This document shows, piece by piece, positions 41,300 to 50,238 of a stretch of 64,000 nt of DNA. Positions within the stretch are counted from its first letter, which is position 1. Each line of letters opens with the position of its first letter. Both the position numbers and the translations under genes were made by a program. Below the pieces are notes generated by a model. The model worked only from the letters and a program-made list of their open reading frames with translations, was not told the DNA's origin and ran no database searches. The DNA is from Candidatus Poribacteria bacterium (lineage in GTDB: Bacteria; Poribacteria; WGA-4E; WGA-3G): positions 1 through 64,000 of the forward strand of contig PYIY01000082.1 of the NCBI GenBank assembly GCA_003635195.1. The letters run 5' to 3'.

Positions 41300-42694
41300 A
41301 TGGATACCGCTATTGTTCTCGCTGCAGGATTAGGACGCAAGGTATGGCCCTATGGTGAATTTCGGCAGAAATGCACAATCCCTGTCGCCAATAAGCCGAT
41401 TGTTCGCCGAGTCGTAGAAAATTTGCTTGAGGCAGGCTATCAGCGCATTGTTGTTGTGGTAGGGCATCACGCGCAACAGGTGCGCGGCGCACTTGCCGAT
41501 ATACCGAACACTGTTTTCGTTACGCAGCATTCGCTTGAAGGCACCGCAAGTGCGGTGCTAACAGCACTCGAACATCTCGAAGATCAACCCTATCTCGTCG
41601 TTTACGGTGACACCGTAACCACTGCTGATAATCTCCGTAACTTTACTAAAGAATTCCGATCATACAACGTAGAAGCCGCGGCACTCGTGCAAGCACTCGG
41701 AGACGAAGACGCAAGCGACTGGCTTTGCGCCGGTATCGGGACGGAGGAGGTCGAAAACAGGCGTGTTTTAAAACTTAACGGTATTGAGGGACACCCACGC
41801 GGCGGCTCACATCGGCTTTGTGGCGTATACGCTTTCAAGAGTTGCGCGACAACCTACCTCTTAAGCAACCCCGGCATCGTTACACGTGTACCCGTAGGTG
41901 GCATGCCGCCACCTGAATCCGAAATCGCACAATCCTTACAACTGATGGTGGACGACGGAAGGACTGTATTAGCGGTTCAGGCAGAGGATTTCTTCGTTGA
42001 TGTCGATAAGCCGTGGCACGTGCTGGAAGCGAACAATCGGCTCGTCGATTATCTCACGAAACAGGTTACAGAAGATCAAATAGCAGATGGCGCGAAAATC
42101 TCGGATGCCGCTGAAATTAATGGACACGTTGTGTTGGGAAAAAATAGCGTGATCGGACCCCGTGTCGTCGTCAACGGCACCCTTATCGCAGGCGCGAATA
42201 ACAACATCACAAACGGTGCGATTCTACACGGGAATATCTTCGTCGGAGACCAGTGTAGAATCAGCGATTATTGCGATGTCGGCAGTAGTGCCATCGGAAA
42301 TCGGTGTATCATCGGGCACGGTGCCGAAATGGCGGGTGTCTTGTTCGATAAGGTCTATCTTTATCATTACTGTGAGATGTCCGGCGTTTTCGGGTGCGCT
42401 ACCGATATCGGTGCAGCAACGGTATGCGGGACGCTCCGGTTCGATGATAAGGATACCCCAATACAAGTGGAAGGACGTTACGAAATCCCGCCCTACGGCG
42501 CGAATGCGACCTACATGGGTGACTATTGCCGGACCGGGGTGAATGCCATAATTATGCCGGGGCGGCGGATCGGGGCTTATAGTGTTGTTGGCCCGGGGGT
42601 TATTTTATACGACGATGTACCGAGCAAAACTATGGTGATGGCGAAACAGGAATTAATTACCAAACCGTGGGGACCGGAACGTTATGGATGGTAA
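41300..42694 (+). CDS. GlmU-like sugar-1-phosphate nucleotidylyltransferase/acyltransferase
   Basis: AIVLAAGLGRKVWPYGE, YGDTVTT, left-handed beta-helix hexapeptides. Confidence 0.85.
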   Translation: MDTAIVLAAGLGRKVWPYGEFRQKCTIPVANKPIVRRVVENLLEAGYQRIVVVVGHHAQQVRGALADIPNTVFVTQHSLEGTASAVLTALEHLEDQPYLVVYGDTVTTADNLRNFTKEFRSYNVEAAALVQALGDEDASDWLCAGIGTEEVENRRVLKLNGIEGHPRGGSHRLCGVYAFKSCATTYLLSNPGIVTRVPVGGMPPPESEIAQSLQLMVDDGRTVLAVQAEDFFVDVDKPWHVLEANNRLVDYLTKQVTEDQIADGAKISDAAEINGHVVLGKNSVIGPRVVVNGTLIAGANNNITNGAILHGNIFVGDQCRISDYCDVGSSAIGNRCIIGHGAEMAGVLFDKVYLYHYCEMSGVFGCATDIGAATVCGTLRFDDKDTPIQVEGRYEIPPYGANATYMGDYCRTGVNAIIMPGRRIGAYSVVGPGVILYDDVPSKTMVMAKQELITKPWGPERYGW

Positions 42695-42743
42695 ATGTCT
42701 CTTCGCAGTAGGAGCGAGCTGTGCTCGCGATATTTCTAAAACA

Positions 42744-43130
42744 CTAACCCGTAAGGAGTTCCTTAAGCAGATTTGTCAATTCCTCATTGTCAGCAGCGAG
42801 TTCAAAGACGCGTTTAATTTTGTCTGCACGGGCCCCTTCGGATTCGGAGGTCTCATCTGGAGACCAGAGCACTTCAAGTTTCTTCGGGTTAAGTCGGTCG
42901 TATGTAACCTTGACAAGCGTAAAGGGATAATTCTCAGGGATAATGACGATCCAATCAATAGTTTCACCACGGGCGGAGTATTGTCTATCTACAATTAGTT
43001 TTGAGTCTTGATGCGGTACGTTCTTTTTAACCCACTGCTTACGATCAAGGGTGTCTGTTTCAAAATGACCGACTTCTAACCAATTGCGTCCTGCGCCGTT
43101 CGGTTTGGTGGTAACTTCAATGCGTTGCAT
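42744..43130 (-). CDS. Conserved hypothetical protein
   Basis: 128-aa ORF in an otherwise unexplained gap. Confidence 0.5.
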   Translation of the reverse strand: MQRIEVTTKPNGAGRNWLEVGHFETDTLDRKQWVKKNVPHQDSKLIVDRQYSARGETIDWIVIIPENYPFTLVKVTYDRLNPKKLEVLWSPDETSESEGARADKIKRVFELAADNEELTNLLKELLTG

Positions 43131-43459
43131 GGCTGTCTGTTCTCCGTTCCGTATTTAGATTTTCCCGCAATCCGCGCGGTTAAAAAGTTTTCGTAAAAGA
43201 TTCTAACACGCTGAACCCAAAAAGTCAAGCGTCTGAATGACAAAGGCGGGGTTATTTAGTTTTATGAAATATTTCGACATGCCGGAGTTAATCTCGAAAA
43301 CACGAAAAAGTGATAAAATATGACTAAATGTGGGTTTTAAGTAAAATTAATTTGCATTTTTTCTGAAAAAACAGTATAATTGTAAAAGGGGATAGTATTT
43401 TCGCGCGGTATGCGCGAAATTTGCATTTAATTGCGTCAGGCTGAAGGGACACCCTTGAC

Positions 43460-44737
43460 ATGAAAGTCGAAATGAGATATGGAACCGGCACATTACCGAT
43501 TGAAATTCCTGATAAGAACGTTGCCGGCGTTCTTGAAATTTCGGAAAGTGTTCCGCTATCGGATGAAGATGGCGCGGTTCGAGAGGCGATTGCGCAACCG
43601 ATTGCATCGCCACCGTTGGTCGAGCTTGCAAAGGGTCGCGAGTCGGCATGTATTGTTATCTCTGATGTGACCCGCCCGGTGCCAAATAAGGTCATCCTCC
43701 CACCCATACTGGAAGCACTCAAACGATCCGGGATTCCACGCGAAAAGATTACTATCCTGATCGCGACCGGCATCCACCGTCCTAATGTCGGTGAAGAACT
43801 CGAACAGATGGTTGGACGCACTATTATGGATACATACCGTATTGTCAACCATTTTTCGCAGAAGCCAGAAACCCACGCATATTTAGGTAAGACGCAGAAC
43901 GGGACACCGGTTCACATTGATAAAACCTATCTCGAATCGGACCTGAAAATCACGACAGGATTGATTGAACCACACCTGATGGCTGGATATTCTGGCGGCC
44001 GGAAGGCGGTCTGTCCGGGTGTTGCTTCTGTTGAGACAATGAAAGTGATGCACGGGCCTGAACTCATGGAACACCCGAAGTCGGCAGTTGGCATTTTAGA
44101 GGGAAATCCGTTTCACATAGAAGCAACCGAAATCGCTCTAATGGCGGGTGTTGATTTCAACCTGAACGTTGCGATCGACAAGCAACGTCAAATCACTGGC
44201 GTATTCGCGGGCGATATGGTTGAATCCCATCTTGTCGGTGCGCAATTTGTGGAAAGAGAGGCGAAGGTTACACTCCCTACGCCAGCGGATGCAGTCGTCG
44301 TCTCCAGCGCGGGCTCTCCCTTGGACACAACGTTTTACCAAGCAATCAAAGGTTTACTTACGGCTGTTGAAATAGTGAAGCAGGGCGGTAGTATTTTGCT
44401 CGTTGCGGCGTGCAGTGAGGGCATCGGCAGCAAACCGTTTACTGACCTCATTTTTAAGACTGATGATTTAACTGCGTTTGTACAGGGACTTTACAATCCA
44501 GCAAACTTTGTTATTGATCAGTGGCAACTTGAAGAATTAGCGAAAGTTGCCCGGAAAGCAGATATCTATTTTTATACCGACGGAATTCCGTACCACCAAC
44601 GGGCAAAGCTCTTCGTGCATCCGTTGAAAAGTGCACAGGAAGGCATTGACGAAATTTTAGCCCGCTACGGGGCAGATGTCCAAATCGCTGCGATTCCTGA
44701 AGGTCCATACGTTTTAGCGCAGTTGGAAAAGGCTTAA
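43460..44737 (+). CDS. larA: LarA-type nickel-dependent lactate racemase family protein
   Basis: ISDVTRPVPNKVILPP, ATGIHRPN, GLIEPHLMAGYSGGRKAVCPGVAS. Confidence 0.88.
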   Translation: MKVEMRYGTGTLPIEIPDKNVAGVLEISESVPLSDEDGAVREAIAQPIASPPLVELAKGRESACIVISDVTRPVPNKVILPPILEALKRSGIPREKITILIATGIHRPNVGEELEQMVGRTIMDTYRIVNHFSQKPETHAYLGKTQNGTPVHIDKTYLESDLKITTGLIEPHLMAGYSGGRKAVCPGVASVETMKVMHGPELMEHPKSAVGILEGNPFHIEATEIALMAGVDFNLNVAIDKQRQITGVFAGDMVESHLVGAQFVEREAKVTLPTPADAVVVSSAGSPLDTTFYQAIKGLLTAVEIVKQGGSILLVAACSEGIGSKPFTDLIFKTDDLTAFVQGLYNPANFVIDQWQLEELAKVARKADIYFYTDGIPYHQRAKLFVHPLKSAQEGIDEILARYGADVQIAAIPEGPYVLAQLEKA

Positions 44738-44815
44738 TCCCAAACGGAAATTAGCATCGAAACTCTCGCCACCGAGGGAAACCGCAATAATACCGAAGTT
44801 GAGATAAATAGCAAA

Positions 44816-45487
44816 ATGGCAAATTCTATTGTGGCACTCAGAGCTTATGGGGATGGTTTACACTTAATCATTAGGCCCCACTTATCGATAGCAGAAGTTG
44901 AGGCTGCGATTCAGCAGGAGATATCGCGCATGAATCGCTCTTTAGCTGGGACATCGGTGCAAATTGATCTTAAGTCTCCAACCTTGAAAGAGGAGGAGAT
45001 CGAGCTGCTCAGCTCGAAACTCCAGGAAACCTACGATCTCACAGTACGTGGTGTCGAAGTCGCTGATGAGCCGATCGCGCCACCCATCGCTGCCGCGCCA
45101 ACAACGCATATCATATCGCAAACGACAGATACCCGTCCCTCGCGAGACAGTGAACTGTCCCGGATTGTACCGAACACAATTCGTTCTGGCCAAACAGAGG
45201 AATTTCCACAAGGGAGTCTTATTATTTACGGCGATGTTAACTCGGGTGGTGAAGTAAAAGCAGGCGGGGACATCGTTGTGCTTGGTACGCTGCGTGGGAG
45301 TGCTTACGCTGGCATGAATGGTAGGTTATCCGCCGTGATTATCGCAATGGATTTCGCGCCCTTAAAACTTCAGATAGGAAATTATGTGAACCGTTCATCG
45401 GTTAATCAGCAACCCCGAGGTTATCCAGAGATTGCCCGCATCGGGGCAGAAGACGTAATTATTGTTGAGAAATTTGTTAAATTTTAG
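44816..45487 (+). CDS. minC: Septum site-determining protein MinC
   Basis: SGQTEEFPQGSLIIYGDVNSGGEVKAGGDIVVLGTLRGSAYAG; followed by minD. Confidence 0.92.
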   Translation: MANSIVALRAYGDGLHLIIRPHLSIAEVEAAIQQEISRMNRSLAGTSVQIDLKSPTLKEEEIELLSSKLQETYDLTVRGVEVADEPIAPPIAAAPTTHIISQTTDTRPSRDSELSRIVPNTIRSGQTEEFPQGSLIIYGDVNSGGEVKAGGDIVVLGTLRGSAYAGMNGRLSAVIIAMDFAPLKLQIGNYVNRSSVNQQPRGYPEIARIGAEDVIIVEKFVKF

Positions 45488-45504
45488 GATAGGAGGTTCC
45501 GGTT

Positions 45505-46299
45505 ATGGGAAAAGTGATCGTAGTGACATCAGGAAAGGGAGGTGTCGGCAAAACAACCTCTACAGCCAACTTAGGGACAGCACTTGCACTCCTGGGTAAA
45601 ACCGTTGTAGTTGTTGACGCGGATGTCGGGCTTCGGAATCTCGATATCGTGATGGGACTTGAGAGCCGGATTGTTTATACTTCGATGGATGTCATTGAGA
45701 AGCAGTGTGAACTCAGTAAAGCACTCGTTAGAGATCGTCGCGTTGATGGGCTGATGCTGCTCGCAGCCTCGCAGAAAAATAACAAAGACGATATCCAACC
45801 AGAACAGATGAAAGCCATCTGCGACAAACTCCGGACTGCGCACGATTTCGTCCTGGTGGACTCGCCTGCCGGCATTGAGCGCGGTTTTAGTAATGCCTCT
45901 GCTGGCGCGGACGAAGCCATCGTCGTTACAACCCCGGATGTCTCTGCTATTCGGGATGCCGATAGGATTATCGGTTTGCTCCAAAACGCGAGGATTGAAC
46001 CGATCAACCTTGTCCTCAATCGCTTCTCCCCAGAACTGGTAGGGAATGGGAGCATGATGGATCAAGCCGACGTGTTGGATATCCTGAATATTAACCTCAT
46101 CGGCGTTGTGCCAGAAGACAGTGGGGTCATCACCTCTACAAACCGAGGCATCCCGCTTGTATATGAAGACGGTTCACCCGGTGCTCAAGCGTACATGCGT
46201 ATTGCACGGCGACTGACCGGACAACGCATCCCAATCCATGATTTTGAACAGAAAGGCTTATTCAGCAATATTTTAAACTGGTTCACGAGAAAGAGGTGA
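45505..46299 (+). CDS. minD: Septum site-determining protein MinD
   Basis: VIVVTSGKGGVGKTTSTANLG, DADVGLRNLD, DSPAGIERGF. Confidence 0.96.
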   Translation: MGKVIVVTSGKGGVGKTTSTANLGTALALLGKTVVVVDADVGLRNLDIVMGLESRIVYTSMDVIEKQCELSKALVRDRRVDGLMLLAASQKNNKDDIQPEQMKAICDKLRTAHDFVLVDSPAGIERGFSNASAGADEAIVVTTPDVSAIRDADRIIGLLQNARIEPINLVLNRFSPELVGNGSMMDQADVLDILNINLIGVVPEDSGVITSTNRGIPLVYEDGSPGAQAYMRIARRLTGQRIPIHDFEQKGLFSNILNWFTRKR

Positions 46300-46301
46300 T
46301 A

Positions 46302-46764
46302 GACCTCGCCCTAAAGGGCGAGGCTTCCGCAAAGTTTTTTGATTTGCGAAAGCATTTGTGGCTTCAAACGACATCGCGATTGATTTGAGAATGCCAAAAG
46401 CAACCGTCTTACTATGCCTAAGCACAACGGACGCTAACCCGACCCCGCACCGAGGTACCTTGCGCACATTTTGATGTGTGTTAGAAGCTATTAACTTCTT
46501 TACATTCTCGTGAGATTCGCCATTACGCGTCTTTCTCTAACACATGTCGAGCATATTTTAGATATTTATAAGGTGTATAAGCTTTTACGTAGTTGACTCA
46601 ATATCAAGCAATATACCAATGCATCAACTCACAACCAATGCCGAATACGCTATTATTATACCACATTTTTTCAACAATGTTAAGTTTTTTTTTGGACACA
46701 ACCCAAAGAACCGCCACGACACTCCCGCTCTAAAGAGCGAGGTTTTGTAGCGGAAGAGGTGATA
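46302..46764. mobile_element. Noncoding insertion between minD and minE (IS605-like/MITE-like hairpin ends)
   Basis: 10-bp direct repeat agaggtgata at 46292-46301 and 46755-46764; terminal hairpins ctcgccctaaagggcgag and cgctctaaagagcg. Confidence 0.6.
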
Positions 46765-46775
46765 AGGAGTTTCTG

Positions 46776-47048
46776 ATGAATATCAGCATAAAACAGTTGT
46801 TCGGGCGCAAACCGAAATCGAGTAGTATCGCTAAACAGCGCCTGAAACTGGTCATCACACAAGATAGGTTAGATGTTGATGACCGGGTTATGACAAGGTT
46901 ACATCATGAATTAGCAGAGGTGCTGGCAAAATATTTTGAATTTTCAGCCAGCTCTGTTAAGATGGACTTGAAACAGGAGGGAAATTCCTACATCCTTGTC
47001 GCGGATTTTCCTTATACGAAATTCCACGATACGGGTATGAGACAATAA
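46776..47048 (+). CDS. minE: Cell division topological specificity factor MinE
   Basis: SIAKQRLKLVITQDR...VLAKYFEFSASSVKMDLKQEGNSYILVADFP. Confidence 0.88.
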   Translation: MNISIKQLFGRKPKSSSIAKQRLKLVITQDRLDVDDRVMTRLHHELAEVLAKYFEFSASSVKMDLKQEGNSYILVADFPYTKFHDTGMRQ

Positions 47049-47110
47049 TCGGTGGGTGAGAGATTTATGCGTTTTGAAAGCGTGTCCGCGAGTTCTAAGG
47101 GTTTTCTGCG

Positions 47111-47911
47111 TCAAAGAATCAATTCCCAAATCGCCTTCGCAACCCCGTTATCGTCATTCGTTGTTGTGATGAAGTCGGCACAAGCCCGAATCGGTGGCAC
47201 CGCGTTTGCCATGGCTATCCCGAAACCTGCCGTTTGGAGTAGACTCTCATCGTTGTAACTATCGCCAAAAGCAACAACCGTATCCATGGGGATGTTGAAC
47301 CCGTTGGCGAGTGCTGTCAGTGCGCGTCCTTTAGTGACCTCCGGATTCATAAATTCAATATATTCTGCTTGGGTCTGCGTAACATAAAGCTTCTCTGCGT
47401 AATTGGTTTGAAAACGCCTTAGGAGGGGTTGCAACTTTTCAGGTGTATGGATAATAAGCAACTTCGTTGGCGTTTCATCTGCGAACTGACGTAGGTCTCC
47501 GATAGGCATCGCTGGAACCCCCGTTCGTGCTTCATAAAGGTCGCTCCATGCGTTCCGCTCGGCGACATAGAGTTCGTCGTTCAGACAGAAATTGAGATGT
47601 AATCCCTGCTCGATGCAGTCATTGACAACCGCCATCGCGTAATCCGATGGAACAGGCGTGTGATGATAGACCTCGGCAGTCGTGGCATGTCGTACCATCC
47701 CCCCGTTGTAAGAGATAATAGGATTTTCAAGCCCGATCTGATCGCTAATCGGTTGGATAGAACGGTGCATCCTGCCAGAAACTAATACCACGAGTATATC
47801 GTTTGCCGCGAGTGCTTGGAGTGCCTCGCGGTTTTTCTCTGACAACTTATGATCACTGCTTAGGAGCGTTCCATCTAAGTCGAAAGCCGCTAAGCGACAC
47901 GGTATTTTCAT
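47111..47911 (-). CDS. Cof-type HAD-IIB family hydrolase
   Basis: AAFDLDGTLLSSDHKLS, VAFGDSYNDESLLQTAGFGIAMANA. Confidence 0.92.
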   Translation of the reverse strand: MKIPCRLAAFDLDGTLLSSDHKLSEKNREALQALAANDILVVLVSGRMHRSIQPISDQIGLENPIISYNGGMVRHATTAEVYHHTPVPSDYAMAVVNDCIEQGLHLNFCLNDELYVAERNAWSDLYEARTGVPAMPIGDLRQFADETPTKLLIIHTPEKLQPLLRRFQTNYAEKLYVTQTQAEYIEFMNPEVTKGRALTALANGFNIPMDTVVAFGDSYNDESLLQTAGFGIAMANAVPPIRACADFITTTNDDNGVAKAIWELIL

Positions 47912-48064
47912 TTTTTAATGTATTACTCCTATGCTAAAGAAACGCCCAATCAAAAACCCTTCCACTTCGTTTCAGGCAGGTTTTTGGTTAATGCACCACT
48001 GGATTCGGATATTGGTTCGCTATTTACTTACTGATGGCTGATGGCTGACTGCCGACAGCCATTT

Positions 48065-49183
48065 TCACCAAACTGCCTGTTCCGTCTCTCGGTCAAAGAG
48101 ATGCATTTCTGATTCATCAAAATCTAACCAAACAGTATCCCCCACTGTAACCCGAAACGTTGGATGTGTTCTCATCCGAAGTAAGATAGGGTCCTGCGTC
48201 TCCGAATGGGTGCCGAGACGGATGTCAAGAATATTGACTGCTCCGAGCGGTTCAATGAGATGCACCTGAGCAGAAATACTACGTTCATTGGGGTGACGCA
48301 TCGCTGTGATATGCTCAGGACGCACGCCAAACACCAAACCGCTTTTTTCGGTGCCTGAAGGGATCGCTGCCTGCCGTTCTGGCGAGAGGCGAAGATGGAC
48401 ATCGGTGTGACTGAGATGTAGTACGGATTCCCCTTCCTTGAGCGTAAGTTCCGCATCAAGGAGGTTCATGGTCGGCATACCCATAAACCCAGCAACAAAG
48501 AGGCTCTGAGGTTTATTGTAAATTTCATGCGGGGTCCCGATCTGTTGTAGGATTCCTTGGTGGATCACAGCGATTCTGTCTGCAAGGGACATCGCTTCAA
48601 CTTGGTCATGTGTCACAAAGATGGTCGTCGCGCCGATTTCATGTTGGAGGCGTTTAATTTCGGCGCGCGTGTCAACGCGAATCTTCGCATCTAAATTCGC
48701 CATAGGTTCATCAAGGAGATAAACCTTGGGTTGTCGGACCATTGCGCGTCCGAGCGCGACGCGTTGCATCTCGCCACCGCTGAGAACACTCGGTTTCCTA
48801 TTTAACATGTCAGATATTTGTAGAATCTCTGCAACACGTTTGACTTGGGTGTCAATCTCCGATTTGGAGATATTTACCGCTTTGAGTGGAAAAGCGATGT
48901 TATCGTAGACATTCAGATGTGGGTAGAGCGCGTAAAATTGAAAGACAAAAGCGATGTCCCGGTCAGCAGGCGAAAGATCGTTGACACGTTCCCCGTCAAT
49001 GAAGATGTCGCCTTCTTCAGGATTTTCTAAGCCTGCGATGAGACGGAGCGTTGTTGTTTTACCACAGCCAGAGGGACCGAGAAAAACGACGAACTCTTTG
49101 TCCTCAACTTCGAGGTTAAAATCTTTGACAGCGACGACATCGCCAAAGCGTTTTACAACGTTTTCAAGTTTAATATGCGCCAT
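48065..49183 (-). CDS. ABC transporter ATP-binding protein (UgpC/MsmK type)
   Basis: Walker A GPSGCGKTTTLRLIAGL, VLSGGEMQRVALGRAMVRQPKVYLLDEPMANLD, TOBE region. Confidence 0.92.
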   Translation of the reverse strand: MAHIKLENVVKRFGDVVAVKDFNLEVEDKEFVVFLGPSGCGKTTTLRLIAGLENPEEGDIFIDGERVNDLSPADRDIAFVFQFYALYPHLNVYDNIAFPLKAVNISKSEIDTQVKRVAEILQISDMLNRKPSVLSGGEMQRVALGRAMVRQPKVYLLDEPMANLDAKIRVDTRAEIKRLQHEIGATTIFVTHDQVEAMSLADRIAVIHQGILQQIGTPHEIYNKPQSLFVAGFMGMPTMNLLDAELTLKEGESVLHLSHTDVHLRLSPERQAAIPSGTEKSGLVFGVRPEHITAMRHPNERSISAQVHLIEPLGAVNILDIRLGTHSETQDPILLRMRTHPTFRVTVGDTVWLDFDESEMHLFDRETEQAVW

Positions 49184-49377
49184 AATATTAGTTGTCAGTT
49201 GTCAGTTATCGGTTATCAGAGGAATGGCTTTCAGCAATCAGCCGTCGGTTTTCAGGAAGATGGCTGTCGGCTATCGGAGACCATTGGCTATCAGTAACAA
49301 GAGGCTTCTGATGAACAGAAGGGAAATACCCAAGCAAAAACACCCGCTTTGCTGATTGCTGACGGCTGACGGCTACT

Positions 49378-49938
49378 TTACATTAGAAAGTGCATCACTG
49401 CCCCCGAAACGAGCGGGACGGTGAGATTGTCGTCAATCGGGAAAGGCATGAGTTCCACGATTGTCGCCACCAAAGCACCGATGATCGCTATAACAGGGTT
49501 TAACTTGATTAAAGCGACTGCGGCACAGACAACGAAACACGCAGCACTCCCCTCCAAACTTTTTTTGCCGAGAAGTTTCGTCCGTCCCCACTTTTTGCCC
49601 ACGAGTGCGGCTGCCATATCCCCTAATACCATAAAAAAGATACAGACAATCGCAAGCGTCTTAGCAAACAAAAAAATACACAGGAACGCACTGATTAGAT
49701 AGTAGGTCGCGCCTGTTACTGCGCCTTTACGTTCATGTCTACGGAGGAGAGGTTTAAAAATTCGGAAAAAGAACTCGCCGAAATGTGGGGAACACCATTT
49801 CACCAATTCCACGGCAAGCGCGAAGCCAGTCAGTATCCCCATTAAAATCAACATCGTCGGTTTATCCAGGAAGAGATAGATAACCGGTAGGGTGAGTCCT
49901 GATAAATGAATGCTTTTCCGGAGCAGCTCGCCTATCAT
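49378..49938 (-). CDS. Membrane diacylglycerol/dolichol kinase or phosphatidate cytidylyltransferase-like protein
   Basis: RKSIHLSGLTLPVIYLFLD, GDMAAALVGKKWGRTKLLGKKSLEGSAACF. Confidence 0.75.
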   Translation of the reverse strand: MIGELLRKSIHLSGLTLPVIYLFLDKPTMLILMGILTGFALAVELVKWCSPHFGEFFFRIFKPLLRRHERKGAVTGATYYLISAFLCIFLFAKTLAIVCIFFMVLGDMAAALVGKKWGRTKLLGKKSLEGSAACFVVCAAVALIKLNPVIAIIGALVATIVELMPFPIDDNLTVPLVSGAVMHFLM

Positions 49939-50238
49939 CGCTTTGCCCTCCACACAATCCAATAATATCCGCCTAATTATTATAGGATTTACAAGAGAAA
50001 ATATCAAGGGAATAGTAACCAGTGGCCAGTAACCAGTGGCCAGTTAAGAGGGTTCCGATTCATCAACAATCTCTTTTCTGGAAACTGGAAACTCCTAAAA
50101 CTGACGACTTTTTCTACTTTTTGACAAAAAAAACACACATTTTTGTTGCATTCAGAGATTATAATTTTTTTACTATTCAAACAATATTAAAAATCTACGA
50201 GAGGATTTCAAGTTTGCCCAAAGGGATAAAAATATAAA

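Noticed and set aside
49190-49360. Runs of cagttatcggttatcag / cagcaatcagc (also near 12000, 17540, 48030, 50020, 53120)
   Set aside because: Scattered intergenic simple-type repeats with no consistent unit or structure that I can define here.
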